Positions 7,520 through 15,738 of a stretch of 64,000 nt of DNA are shown here, piece after piece. Positions within the stretch are counted from its first letter, which is position 1. Every line of letters starts with the position of its first letter. The notes under the pieces are model-generated. The model made no database searches, was not told the origin of the DNA, and was given only the letters and a program-made list of their open reading frames with translations. The stretch is from Dactylosporangium siamense (GTDB taxonomy: Bacteria > Actinomycetota > Actinomycetes > Mycobacteriales > Micromonosporaceae), in NCBI RefSeq assembly GCF_016862795.1, contig NZ_BONQ01000054.1:27613-91612 (forward strand), given 5' to 3'. The position numbers and the translations under genes were made by a program.

Positions 7520-9391
7520 TCAGGCCGCCGCTTTGCGGTGCTGTTTGGTGCGGTACATCGCCGCGTCCGCGTCGCGCAGCAGCCGGTCCGGGTCGCCGGC
7601 CGGGCCGGTGGCGACCCCGACGCTGGCACCGACGCGCAGCGGCCGCCCGTCGAGATCGATCGGCGCCGAGAGCGCGGCCACGATCTGCCCGGTGAGCGTG
7701 TCCACGCGGGCCGGGTGCGGGTCGGCGACCAGCACCGCGAACTCGTCTCCGCCGAGCCGGGCGGCGAGGTCGCCGGGGCGCAGCAGCGCGGTCAGCCGGC
7801 CGGCGACGGTCGTGAGGACGTGGTCGCCGACGTGGTGGCCGTGCCCGTCGTTGATCGCCTTGAAGCCGTCGAGGTCGATGACCAGCACGCTGATCCGGCG
7901 GCCGGCGTGGCGTCGCAGGCGCTCGCCGAGCAGGGCACGGTTCGCGAGGCCGGTCAGGGCGTCGTGGGTGGCCTGGTGGCGCAGCTCGTCCTGCAGGGCG
8001 TGGGCCTCGGTGATGTCGCGGGCGTTGTACACCACGCCGCGCACGCTCGGGTTGCCGCGCAGGTCGGCGCCGATCACGTCGAGCCACCGGTAGGTGCCGT
8101 CGGTGTGCCGGAGCCGGACCTGTGCCGAGGCCCGGCCGGTGGGGTCGGTGGTGAGCGCGTCGAACGGGCCGGCGTCCTCGGGGTGCACGCGTTCGCGGAG
8201 CACCGTGCCGAGCGCCTGCTCCGGGTCGATGCCCAGGATGCGCCCGGCGGCCGGGCTGGCGTAGATGACGGCGTCCCGGTCGTCGACGACGAGCGTGACG
8301 TCGGAGGCGTGTTGGACCAGGGAGCTGAACCACTCCTTCTGGTCGCGGAGCTCCAGCATGCTGCGGTCCAGGTCGGTCAGCAGCCGGTCGTTGTCGTGGA
8401 AGGCGGCGAGCTGCCGGGTGAGCACGAGCACCGTGATGATCACGACGCCGGCGGTCACGCCCCAGATCCGGGCGTCCGGGCGCACGCCGGCGAGCGCGGC
8501 GACGAGCAGGATCTGGGTGGCGATGACCGCCAGGTAGGGCATCCGGCTGAACCGGCCCCGCGGTCCTCCCGGCCGGTCGCCGGGGCGGTGGCGGGTCTGC
8601 AGTTCCTGCAGCCGGAGGCTGAACGCGACCAGGATGCACGGGATGAGCTGGGCGACGTACATCAGGCCGGGGTCGGTGTCGCCGGTGAGGCCGGCGGCGA
8701 CGGAGGCACCGACCGCGGTGCCGGCGGTGCCGATGCTGCCGGTGACCCCGGCCGTCAGGGTGAACGGCGCGGTGTCGCTGAGGATGAGTTTCAGCACGCC
8801 GAGGACGATGACCAGCATGACTGCCGACAGGGCGGCCGTGGCGAGGCGGTCGGCCATGCTCGCGGCGCCGAGGTTCGCACCGATCGAGAAGTACCAGAGG
8901 AACACCGCGACACCGACCAGGACGGTCGCGGCGTCCAGCCACAGCCGCAGCCGCTGCCGGCCGGCGGCGCCGAGCGGGTGGCGGAGCATGGTGACGACCA
9001 TGGTCGACATGCCGAGGACGACCAGGCCGGTCTGCACGATGCTGGCCCCGGTGAGCTCCGGGTGGCGCAGCACCAGCACGGACTGGTAGCCGTCGCCGAG
9101 GGCGCAGCACAGGGTGGTGAACGCCATCGAGCGCCAGAACCGGCGGGCCGGCCATTCCACGCACAGCGCCGCCAGCCGGCGGGAGAACCACACCAGCGAG
9201 ACGTCCAGGCCCGTCTGGATCAGCCAGGACGACCTGCTGCCGCCCGGTCCGAGCAGGAACCAGAGCACGACGGCGACGGTCAGCCCGCCGATGCCGAGCA
9301 GCACCGGGTCACGCAGGAGCGAGCGATGAGCCACGACGGACCATCGGCCGTGGCCCGCCGCGCATGAGTGCGCGGCGCCGGCGCACCCCAC
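7520..9391 (-). CDS. Membrane PAS-GGDEF diguanylate cyclase
   Basis: 623 residues. The N-terminal half (to about residue 330) holds roughly eight to ten hydrophobic segments. A PAS domain follows at about 345-455, and a GGDEF domain at about 460-620 with an intact active site RLGGDEFAVLV near residue 546, so synthesis of cyclic di-GMP from two GTP is likely. No EAL domain is present, unlike many GGDEF proteins of related actinomycetes. A GTG at 9334, just before AHRSLLRDPVLL, is an alternative and perhaps better start than 9391. The signal sensed by the membrane region is unknown. Confidence 0.88.
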   Translation of the reverse strand: MGCAGAAHSCAAGHGRWSVVAHRSLLRDPVLLGIGGLTVAVVLWFLLGPGGSRSSWLIQTGLDVSLVWFSRRLAALCVEWPARRFWRSMAFTTLCCALGDGYQSVLVLRHPELTGASIVQTGLVVLGMSTMVVTMLRHPLGAAGRQRLRLWLDAATVLVGVAVFLWYFSIGANLGAASMADRLATAALSAVMLVIVLGVLKLILSDTAPFTLTAGVTGSIGTAGTAVGASVAAGLTGDTDPGLMYVAQLIPCILVAFSLRLQELQTRHRPGDRPGGPRGRFSRMPYLAVIATQILLVAALAGVRPDARIWGVTAGVVIITVLVLTRQLAAFHDNDRLLTDLDRSMLELRDQKEWFSSLVQHASDVTLVVDDRDAVIYASPAAGRILGIDPEQALGTVLRERVHPEDAGPFDALTTDPTGRASAQVRLRHTDGTYRWLDVIGADLRGNPSVRGVVYNARDITEAHALQDELRHQATHDALTGLANRALLGERLRRHAGRRISVLVIDLDGFKAINDGHGHHVGDHVLTTVAGRLTALLRPGDLAARLGGDEFAVLVADPHPARVDTLTGQIVAALSAPIDLDGRPLRVGASVGVATGPAGDPDRLLRDADAAMYRTKQHRKAAA

Positions 9392-9402
9392 CTACCACCG
9401 GA

Positions 9403-9660
9403 TCAGGGAACGGCGCACCCCGGCGGGACCCACACCAGGCGGGCGGGGTACAGCGCCTCGGCCGTCTCCAGGGCCGCCTCGGCGGAGCCGAACACCGCCA
9501 CCTCGAGACTCCCGTCGGCGAGGAACCAGCTGGTCACGGCCCGGTCGGCGAGCTGATGCCCCCAGGCGACGACGCACGGGTGGCCGTCGTCCTCGGGATC
9601 GGCGACGATGCCGAACAACGAGGGCGCACCCTCCAGCAAACGCAGGTCTGTCTCGGTCAC
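9403..9660 (-). CDS. Small hypothetical protein
   Basis: 85 residues. The GTG at 9660 is chosen because a GGGAGGGGG ribosome binding site sits six bases before it; a second GTG at 9678 would add six residues inside that site. The product is acidic with a predicted alpha/beta character (SLFGIVADPEDDG, GSLEVAVFGSAEAAL). No family recognised. It lies immediately upstream of the cyclase gene on the same strand and may be co-transcribed with it. A 12-bp palindrome lies upstream. Confidence 0.55.
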   Translation of the reverse strand: MTETDLRLLEGAPSLFGIVADPEDDGHPCVVAWGHQLADRAVTSWFLADGSLEVAVFGSAEAALETAEALYPARLVWVPPGCAVP

Positions 9661-9682
9661 GCGAGCGCCCCCTCCCACGCAG

Positions 9683-9694
9683 ATGCACGTGCAT
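9683..9694. promoter_or_regulatory. Palindrome ATGCACGTGCAT upstream of small gene
   Basis: A perfect 12-bp palindrome followed by a further TTGCAT half-site. It lies about 23 bases upstream of the GTG of the leftward small gene, where an operator would act. The binding protein is unknown. Confidence 0.4.
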
Positions 9695-9788
9695 TTGCAT
9701 CCTAAGACGCGAAAGTCCTGCTCAGGAGGGTGCAGGGCACTGGGAAGGAAAGTGAAGTATCCGCACGCCGTCGCACTGAGTAGTCGAC

Positions 9789-9816
9789 GGCGGCTGCGGG
9801 TGGATCCGCAGCCGCC
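9789..9816. terminator. Hairpin after the GH43/ABC operon
   Basis: Perfect 11-bp stem GGCGGCTGCGG / CCGCAGCCGCC with a six-base loop, 13 bases past the stop of the leftward GH43 gene. There is no U-tract, as is usual for high-GC actinobacteria. Confidence 0.6.
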
Positions 9817-9829
9817 AATCGACGCAACC

Positions 9830-11407
9830 TCAGCGCTGCGGCTTGTAGGTGGCAGCGGAAAAGTCCGCGGGCCGGCCGGCGCCGGTCATGTCCTGCACCC
9901 ACAGGCCGAAGAACGCACCGGTGAAGCCCCACGCCCGTGGCAGGCCGCCGTCGGACTCCTGGGCGTACTCGTCCGAGAGGATGCTCGCGTCGAACGGGCC
10001 CCACTCGACGTCGCCGTACGAGGCGCGCAGCGCCCCGCCGTCGAGGTCCAGCCGCAACCGGACCGGCCCGCTGACCGGCACCGCCGGGCCGTGCACGCTG
10101 ACCCGGCCACGGTCGCTGGACAGCACGTCGACGAACGAGCCGATGGTCTCGTCGAAGCCGACGCGCAGGAAGTACCAGTTGCGGCTGTTGTAGTACGCGG
10201 TGATCCCGGCCTGCTGCTGGAAGTGCACCGGTGCGAACTCGACCGTCGCCTCGAACGTGGCCCGCCCGTGCTGCACGCGGCGCGCGACGAGGCTCTCCCC
10301 CGAATTGGCGCCGGGCGAGCGGCCGCCCTGGACGCGCAGGTGCCCGGGGCGCGCGATCGAGGAGACCCACGTGCTCGTGGCCGGGCGGCGCAGCGTGCTC
10401 CAGTGGGGGCCGAGCGTCGGGCTGGTGAAGTCGTCGGTCTCGGGCTCGTCCGGCCACGGGTGCGCCGGCAGGTCCGGGCCCTCGACGACGTCGTGCGGCA
10501 CGCCGCCGTCGATGCGCGGCCAGCCGTCCGCGGTCCAGGTGACCCGCTGGATGGCGGTCTCCCGGCCGAGGACGCACCGCCCGCGCGGGCTGAGCGGCCG
10601 CCCGGTGAGGTGCGCGAAGAACCACTCGCCGTCGGGGGTCTCCACCAGGCTGCCGTGGCCGGCCTTCTGCAGCGCCAGGTCGGGCCGGTGCACGGCGGTG
10701 ATGAGCGCCCCCGCCGGGTCCGACCCGTAGGGGCCGAGCACGTCCCGGGACCGGGCGACCGTCGCCTGGTGGAACCACTCGGTGCCACCCTCGGCGGTGA
10801 CCAGGTAGTACCAGCCGTCCCGCTGGTACACGTGCGGGCCCTCGGTCATCCCGGCCGGGGTCCCGGCGTAGATGTCCACCGCGTCGCCGACGAGTTTGCG
10901 GGTGTCGCGGTCGTACTGCTGGGCGATGATGCCGTTCGCCCAGGCGTGACCGGGGCGCCAGTCGGTGCGGTTGGACAGCAGCCAGCTCTTGCCGGTGACC
11001 TCGTCGTGGAACATCGACGGGTCGAAGCCCTGCGCGTGCAGCGGGACCGGCGCCGACCACGGCCCTTCGATCGCCGGCGCGGTCACCAGATAGTTGGGCG
11101 TGTCCCAGAACGCGGAGTAGGACTTCACGTCGGTGAAGACGAGATGGAACAGTCCGTCCACATAGGACAGGCACGGGGCCCAGACACCGCCGGAGTCGGG
11201 GTTGCCCGTCATGTCGAGCAGCCGGACGCTGTCCAGCGCGCCACCGATCGGCCGCCAGTGCACGAGATCCTTGGAGTGGTGCAGGCGCACGCCCGGATAC
11301 CACTCGAAGGTCGAGGTGGCGAGATAGTAGTCGGTGCCGACCCGCAGGATCGACGGGTCTGGATGAAATCCGGGCAGGACCGGGTTTCGGATGGAGCCGG
11401 CTGTCAT
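9830..11407 (-). CDS. Glycoside hydrolase family 43 beta-xylosidase (cytoplasmic)
   Basis: 525 residues with no signal peptide. The five-blade propeller residues of GH43 are in place: base Asp17 in GFHPDPS, pKa-modulating Asp129 in QGFDPSMF, and acid Glu189 in GMTEGPHVY. The C-terminal part from about residue 325 is a second beta-sandwich of the GH43 C2 type seen in beta-xylosidases. It most likely releases xylose (or arabinose) from imported oligosaccharides. It is the last gene of an operon with a solute-binding lipoprotein and two permeases, 31 bases after the second permease. A GAGGGA site precedes the ATG. Confidence 0.9.
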   Translation of the reverse strand: MTAGSIRNPVLPGFHPDPSILRVGTDYYLATSTFEWYPGVRLHHSKDLVHWRPIGGALDSVRLLDMTGNPDSGGVWAPCLSYVDGLFHLVFTDVKSYSAFWDTPNYLVTAPAIEGPWSAPVPLHAQGFDPSMFHDEVTGKSWLLSNRTDWRPGHAWANGIIAQQYDRDTRKLVGDAVDIYAGTPAGMTEGPHVYQRDGWYYLVTAEGGTEWFHQATVARSRDVLGPYGSDPAGALITAVHRPDLALQKAGHGSLVETPDGEWFFAHLTGRPLSPRGRCVLGRETAIQRVTWTADGWPRIDGGVPHDVVEGPDLPAHPWPDEPETDDFTSPTLGPHWSTLRRPATSTWVSSIARPGHLRVQGGRSPGANSGESLVARRVQHGRATFEATVEFAPVHFQQQAGITAYYNSRNWYFLRVGFDETIGSFVDVLSSDRGRVSVHGPAVPVSGPVRLRLDLDGGALRASYGDVEWGPFDASILSDEYAQESDGGLPRAWGFTGAFFGLWVQDMTGAGRPADFSAATYKPQR

Positions 11408-11438
11408 TGGTCGTCCCTCGTGATCGAAGTGCGCAGTG

Positions 11439-12329
11439 CTACTTGCCGAAGCCCGCGGCGAGGCCGCTGAGCAGGTGCCGGCGGCCGAACAGGTACAGCG
11501 CCAGGACCGGCAGGGCGGACAGCACGACCGCGGCCATCAGGCCCGGCACGTTCGTCCCGTACTGGCTCTGGAAGTTCCACAGACCCAGCGGCAGCACCCG
11601 CTGGTCCTGGCTCTGCGTCAGCACCAGCGGGAACAGGAACCCGTTCCAGGCGCCGAGGCCGACGAAGATGCCGACGCTGACCAGTCCCGGCCGCGACAGC
11701 GGCAGCACCAGCCGGCCGAAGACCCGCGCCGGGGTGGCGCCGTCGACGGTCATCGCCTCGTACAGCTCGCCCGGGATGTCCCGCAACGTGCTGGTGAGCA
11801 CGACGATCGCGATCGGCAGGGAGAACGCGGCGGTCGGCAGGATGATCGCCAGCAGGGTGTCGTACAGCTGCAGCCTGGTGATGATCAGGTAGATCGGCAC
11901 GATGACCGCCTGTGCCGGGACGGCCAGGCCGAGCAGGAACACGTTGAACATCGAGCGCACCGAGCGGCTCGGGTTGCGCACGATCGCGTACGCGGCCGGC
12001 AACGCGACCGCGAGCACCAGCGCCACCGTGCCGAAGGCGACGACGAGGCTGTTGGTGAGGAACCTGGTGAACCCGAGGTCGAACAGTGAGGTGAAGTTGT
12101 CCAGCGTCGGGCTGGTCGGCAGGTCCAACGGCCCCTGCTCGATGTACTGGTCCTGGCTGCGGAACCCGGTGATGACCACGAAGTAGACGGGCACCGCCAC
12201 GATCAGCAGCCACACCGTGGCCGCGATCCCGGCCGGGAAGTTCGGCCGGCCGCGCCGGCGGGGACCGGCGGAGGGCGGCGGCACCGACCGGCTGCGGTGC
12301 GCCGGCCGGCGGGCGAGGTCGAGACTCAT
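11439..12329 (-). CDS. Carbohydrate ABC transporter permease (MalG-type)
   Basis: 296 residues, six predicted membrane segments starting about residue 35 after a basic cytosolic tail. The inner-membrane coupling loop reads ELYEAMTVDGATPARVF, the EAA motif that docks the ATPase. It ends with the usual short basic C-terminus. The ATG overlaps the stop of the preceding permease by one base, so translation is coupled. Together with its partner it should form the channel for the oligosaccharide delivered by the lipoprotein encoded two genes upstream. No ATPase gene is in the operon. Confidence 0.92.
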   Translation of the reverse strand: MSLDLARRPAHRSRSVPPPSAGPRRRGRPNFPAGIAATVWLLIVAVPVYFVVITGFRSQDQYIEQGPLDLPTSPTLDNFTSLFDLGFTRFLTNSLVVAFGTVALVLAVALPAAYAIVRNPSRSVRSMFNVFLLGLAVPAQAVIVPIYLIITRLQLYDTLLAIILPTAAFSLPIAIVVLTSTLRDIPGELYEAMTVDGATPARVFGRLVLPLSRPGLVSVGIFVGLGAWNGFLFPLVLTQSQDQRVLPLGLWNFQSQYGTNVPGLMAAVVLSALPVLALYLFGRRHLLSGLAAGFGK

Positions 12330-13219
12330 CAGGCACCTTCCCGGTCGCTGGTCATCCGGTGGTAGCCGGTGAGCCTGACGACGACAACCGACAGGGCGGT
12401 GCCGAGCGTGACCAGGACGACGGCCAGGACGCTGGCGTAGCCCATGTCGAAGCCGACGAAGCCCTTGATGTACATGTGCAGGGGCAGCACCCGCGTCGCG
12501 GTGCCCGGGCCGCCGTTGGTCATCAGCAGGATCATCTCGAAGTACGTAAGCGACCCGACGAGGATGAGGACCGAGGAGGCGATGATCGTGTTGCGCAGCT
12601 GCGGCAGCGTGATGGAGAAGAACTGCCGCACCCCCGTCGCGCCGTCGAGTTGCGCCGCCTCGTAGAGCGAGACCGGGATCTGCCGGGTCGCCGATTGGTA
12701 CAGCAGGGTGTGGAACGGCACGAACTGCCAGGCGATGACGAACGCGATGACGTAGAGCGCCTTCTCGGGCGAGCCCAGGAAGTTGCCGTCGGGCACGCCG
12801 AGGTACTTGCCGTAGTCCGCCGCGAGGCCGAAGTTCGGGTCGAGCAGCGACACGAACGTCACCGAGATCGCGGCGGTGGACAGCAGCAGCGGCAGGAAGA
12901 ACAGCGTGGAGAGCACCGCGCGGCTGCGCTGCGTGCCGGCCGCCCACACGCCGATGAGGAGGGCGAGCGGCGTCTGGCCGACCCAGGACACCACGGTCAG
13001 CAGCAGGGTCTTGCCGATGCCGTTGAACAGTTCGCTGTCATCGGCGAGGGCGGCCCAGTTGCTCAGCCCGGTCCAGACCGGGTCGCCGAGGCCGTTCCAC
13101 TTCGTGAAGCTGAGGTAGACGACCGCGAAGACCGGCAGGATGCCGAACGCGGCGAAGAACAGGACCGCCGGCGCGGCCCAGATGATTCCGGGCCGCGCCG
13201 CCGCTTTGGATGTTGTCAT
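12329..13219 (-). CDS. Carbohydrate ABC transporter permease (MalF-type)
   Basis: 296 residues with six predicted membrane helices; the first is IIWAAPAVLFFAAFGILPV. The coupling motif is SLYEAAQLDGATGVRQF. The start overlaps the end of the solute-binding protein gene by four bases (ATGA). It pairs with the downstream MalG-type permease. The family is CUT1, which imports di- and oligosaccharides; the neighbouring GH43 points to xylo-oligosaccharides. Confidence 0.92.
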   Translation of the reverse strand: MTTSKAAARPGIIWAAPAVLFFAAFGILPVFAVVYLSFTKWNGLGDPVWTGLSNWAALADDSELFNGIGKTLLLTVVSWVGQTPLALLIGVWAAGTQRSRAVLSTLFFLPLLLSTAAISVTFVSLLDPNFGLAADYGKYLGVPDGNFLGSPEKALYVIAFVIAWQFVPFHTLLYQSATRQIPVSLYEAAQLDGATGVRQFFSITLPQLRNTIIASSVLILVGSLTYFEMILLMTNGGPGTATRVLPLHMYIKGFVGFDMGYASVLAVVLVTLGTALSVVVVRLTGYHRMTSDREGA

Positions 13220-14529
13220 TTCGCCTTGGCCATGTTGGCGACGAAGGCGTCCGGCGTGATCTGTCCGAGGAAGAGCTTCTGCAGGTTGGTGAGCAGCTCG
13301 GTGCTCACGGACGGGCTGAGCGCCTGGTCCCAGGACTGGGTGAAGCTGGGGGCGTTGGCGACCAGGTCGTAGGTGAAGCCGGTGAAGTCCGCGTTGGGCT
13401 TGGACTTCAGCGTCGTCTCGACGCCCTTGATGGCGGGGACCTGACCGGCGTCGATGAGGCCGTTGACGTACTGCTCGGACGCGAGCGACTTGACCAGGAA
13501 GTCGACCGAGGCGTCCTTGCTCTTCGAGGCGGCGTTCACCGAGTAGTAGTTGCTCGGGTTGCCGACCACGGACTTCGGGTCGCCGGCGCCACCCTCGTAG
13601 GCGGGGAAGGCGGAGAAGCCGAGCTTGCCGTTCTTGATGAAGTCCGGGTTGGCTTCCTTCTGCACCGAGAAGTCCCAGGTACCCATGAGGTGCATGGCGG
13701 CCTTGCCGGTCGCGAAGAGCTTCGAGGCGCCCTGGTTGTCGTAGTTGACGCTGGCGAAGTTGGTGCCGAACGCGCCGCGCTTCACCAGGTTCTGGATCTC
13801 ACCGAGGGCCTTGACGACGGCCGGGTCCTGCCAGGCGCCCGCCTTGCCGGCGGCGATGTTGGCGAACTTGTCGGCACCGCCGATGCGGTCCAGCAGGTAC
13901 TCCAGCCACATGAGCTCGGTCCAGCCCTGCGAGCCGGCCAGGGCGATCGGGGTGATGCCCTTGCCCTTGAACACGTCGACGAGGTTCAGCAGGTCGGCGT
14001 AGGTCTTCGGCGGCTGCACACCGGCGGCGGCGAAGACGTCCTTGTTGATGAACAGCACGACCGGGAGCACGCCGAGCATCGGCAGGCCGTACTGCTTGCC
14101 GTCGACCTTGCCCACGTCCAGCACGCTGGGCAGGAACTTGGCCTTCAGCTCCGGGTTCTTGGCGAGGGCGTCGTCGAGCGGGGCGACCTGGTTGGCCTTC
14201 ACGAACTCGGCGAGGTTGCCGCCGCCCCAGTTGAAGAAGACGTCCGGCGCGGCGGGCGAACCCATCGCGACCTGGAGCTTCTGCTTGTAGGCATCGTTGA
14301 CGTACGTGACCAGCTCGATCTTGGTGTTGTTGGCCTTGTTGTACGCGTCGATGCTCGAGGTGGCGATCGGGTTGACCGCGGCGTCCTGCAGGGCCCAGAC
14401 GGAGACCTTGCTGGGCTCGCCGGGCTTCGAGGTGCCGGGGCCGGAGCTGCCGCAGGCGGTGAGCGCCACGGCGGTGGTGGCGGCGAGCATCCCGGTGATG
14501 ACTCGGCGAAGCTGCACTGAACGGCGCAT
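13216..14529 (-). CDS. Sugar ABC transporter solute-binding lipoprotein
   Basis: 437 residues. The N-terminus has a lipoprotein signal peptide with lipobox LTAC, the modified Cys being residue 26. The mature part is a cluster-B type binding protein (KVSVWALQDAA, PDVFFNWGGGNLAEFVK, LFINKDVFAAAGV, GKAAMHLMGTWDF). It captures oligosaccharide outside the membrane and delivers it to the two coupled permeases. GGAAGGA precedes the ATG. The gene is divergent from a LacI-family regulator and several TTTCG/GAAA inverted repeats lie in the shared promoter region. Confidence 0.92.
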   Translation of the reverse strand: MRRSVQLRRVITGMLAATTAVALTACGSSGPGTSKPGEPSKVSVWALQDAAVNPIATSSIDAYNKANNTKIELVTYVNDAYKQKLQVAMGSPAAPDVFFNWGGGNLAEFVKANQVAPLDDALAKNPELKAKFLPSVLDVGKVDGKQYGLPMLGVLPVVLFINKDVFAAAGVQPPKTYADLLNLVDVFKGKGITPIALAGSQGWTELMWLEYLLDRIGGADKFANIAAGKAGAWQDPAVVKALGEIQNLVKRGAFGTNFASVNYDNQGASKLFATGKAAMHLMGTWDFSVQKEANPDFIKNGKLGFSAFPAYEGGAGDPKSVVGNPSNYYSVNAASKSKDASVDFLVKSLASEQYVNGLIDAGQVPAIKGVETTLKSKPNADFTGFTYDLVANAPSFTQSWDQALSPSVSTELLTNLQKLFLGQITPDAFVANMAKAK

Positions 14530-14567
14530 GCGCCGTACCGTCCTTCCATCGAAACAATCCGTACATC

Positions 14568-14607
14568 CCCGAAATTTCTGTCATATTTCGGGAAATGTTT
14601 CGGAATG
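14568..14607. promoter_or_regulatory. Cluster of GAAA/TTTC inverted repeats in ABC operon promoter
   Basis: CCCGAAAT (14568-14575) and ATTTCGGG (14585-14592) form an 8-bp inverted repeat. GAAATTTC at 14571 is itself a palindrome, ATTTCGGGAAAT at 14585 is a second, and TGTTTCGGAA follows. All lie 40-80 bases upstream of the leftward lipoprotein gene. They resemble the TTTCGAAA sites nearby and are probable operators for the LacI protein encoded divergently. Confidence 0.6.
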
Positions 14608-14662
14608 GGGGTGTGGGGTGTACGGTGCCGATCACAAGCCACGCCCCAACGGTTCGACAATC

Positions 14663-14673
14663 GTTTTCGAAAC
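14663..14673. promoter_or_regulatory. TTTCGAAA operator in front of LacI gene
   Basis: GTTTTCGAAAC with the 8-bp palindrome TTTCGAAA at 14665-14672, only 12 bases before the LacI-family start codon. The same octamer occurs twice near 20.8 kb between secreted hydrolases. It is expected to be very rare at this GC content. Autoregulation is the natural reading. Confidence 0.6.
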
Positions 14674-14684
14674 ACAGGTGACCC

Positions 14685-15710
14685 ATGACCATCAAGACCG
14701 GCCCCACGATGGCGGAGATCGCGCAGGAGGCGGGCGTCGCGATCTCGACCGTGTCCAAGGTGCTCAACGGCCATACCGACGTCGCCGCGAAGACCCGCGA
14801 GACGATCGAAAAACTGATGTCCGAGCGCGGCTACCAGCGGCCGCGGGCGGCGAAGAACGGCCGCCGGCGCCGCAACGACCTCGTCGATCTCGTCATCAAC
14901 GAGCTCGACAGCGTCTGGGGGTTGTCGATCCTCACCGGCGTCGAGGAGGTCGTCGAGGAGGCGGGACTTGCCCTGGTCGTGTCCGCCGTGCACAATCGGC
15001 AGTCGCTGACCCGCCGCTGGGTCGAGTCGCTGCTGGCCCGCGGCTCCGAGGGCGCGATCCTGGTGCTGTCGGAGCTCGCCGAACGCCAGCACGACGACCT
15101 CACCCGGCGAAACCTTCCGTTCGTCATCGTCGACGCCGTCAACCAGCCGCCGCCGGGCACCCCGGCGATCGGCGCCACGAACTTCGCCGGTGGCTACAGC
15201 GCCGCCGAGCACCTCGCCGCCCTCGGCCACCGCCGGATCGCCGCGATCGGCGGCCACGAGCAGTTCCAGTGCACCCGGGCCCGCATCGCCGGCTACCGGG
15301 CCGCCCTGGAATCCGCCGGCCTGCCCGTGGACCGGCGGCTGATCCGCTACGGAAACTTCCACCACGACGGCGGCCTGATCGCCGCGCAGAGCCTCCTGGA
15401 GCTGCCGGACCCACCGACGGCCATCTTCGCCGGCAGCGACCAGCAGGCGACCGGCGTCTACGAGGCGGTCCGCCGCGCCGGGCTCACCATCCCCGGCGAC
15501 ATCAGCGTGGTCGGCTTCGACGACCTCAACTTCGCGCAGTGGACCGCTCCCCCGCTCACCACGGTCCGCCAGCCGTTGCACGAGATGGGCGTCGTCGCGG
15601 CCCGCACCCTGCTGCGCATCGTCAACGGCGAGCGCCTCGAATCCACCCGCATCGAGCTGGCCACCGACCTGGTGGTCCGGGAGAGCACCGCACCGCCGCG
15701 GGCCCACTGA
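14685..15710 (+). CDS. LacI-family transcriptional regulator (xylan-type locus)
   Basis: 341 residues. The N-terminal helix-turn-helix MAEIAQEAGVAISTVSKVL plus hinge occupies residues 9-60; the rest is a periplasmic-binding-like effector domain (FAGGYSAAEHLAALGHRRIA, PTAIFAGSDQQATGVYEA, ISVVGFDDLNFAQWTAPPLTTVRQP). It is divergent from the oligosaccharide ABC/GH43 operon and probably represses it until an oligosaccharide inducer binds. This layout resembles BxlR-type control of beta-xyloside operons in streptomycetes, but the ligand is inferred only. Confidence 0.9.
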   Translation: MTIKTGPTMAEIAQEAGVAISTVSKVLNGHTDVAAKTRETIEKLMSERGYQRPRAAKNGRRRRNDLVDLVINELDSVWGLSILTGVEEVVEEAGLALVVSAVHNRQSLTRRWVESLLARGSEGAILVLSELAERQHDDLTRRNLPFVIVDAVNQPPPGTPAIGATNFAGGYSAAEHLAALGHRRIAAIGGHEQFQCTRARIAGYRAALESAGLPVDRRLIRYGNFHHDGGLIAAQSLLELPDPPTAIFAGSDQQATGVYEAVRRAGLTIPGDISVVGFDDLNFAQWTAPPLTTVRQPLHEMGVVAARTLLRIVNGERLESTRIELATDLVVRESTAPPRAH

Positions 15711-15723
15711 GGACCCGCGGCGG
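15693..15723. terminator. Bidirectional hairpin straddling the LacI stop codon
   Basis: Perfect 10-bp stem CCGCCGCGGG / CCCGCGGCGG with an 11-base loop. The LacI stop codon sits in the loop; the convergent metalloprotease gene ends 15 bases further on. Confidence 0.6.
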
Positions 15724-15738
15724 CGCTGCTAAAACGGG

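Noticed and set aside
9608..11470. Long rightward open frame of 620 codons opposite the GH43 gene
   Set aside because: It is the antisense shadow of the GH43 gene; composition is Arg/Ala/Gly/Pro-rich without domains, and the leftward frame has full catalytic motifs.
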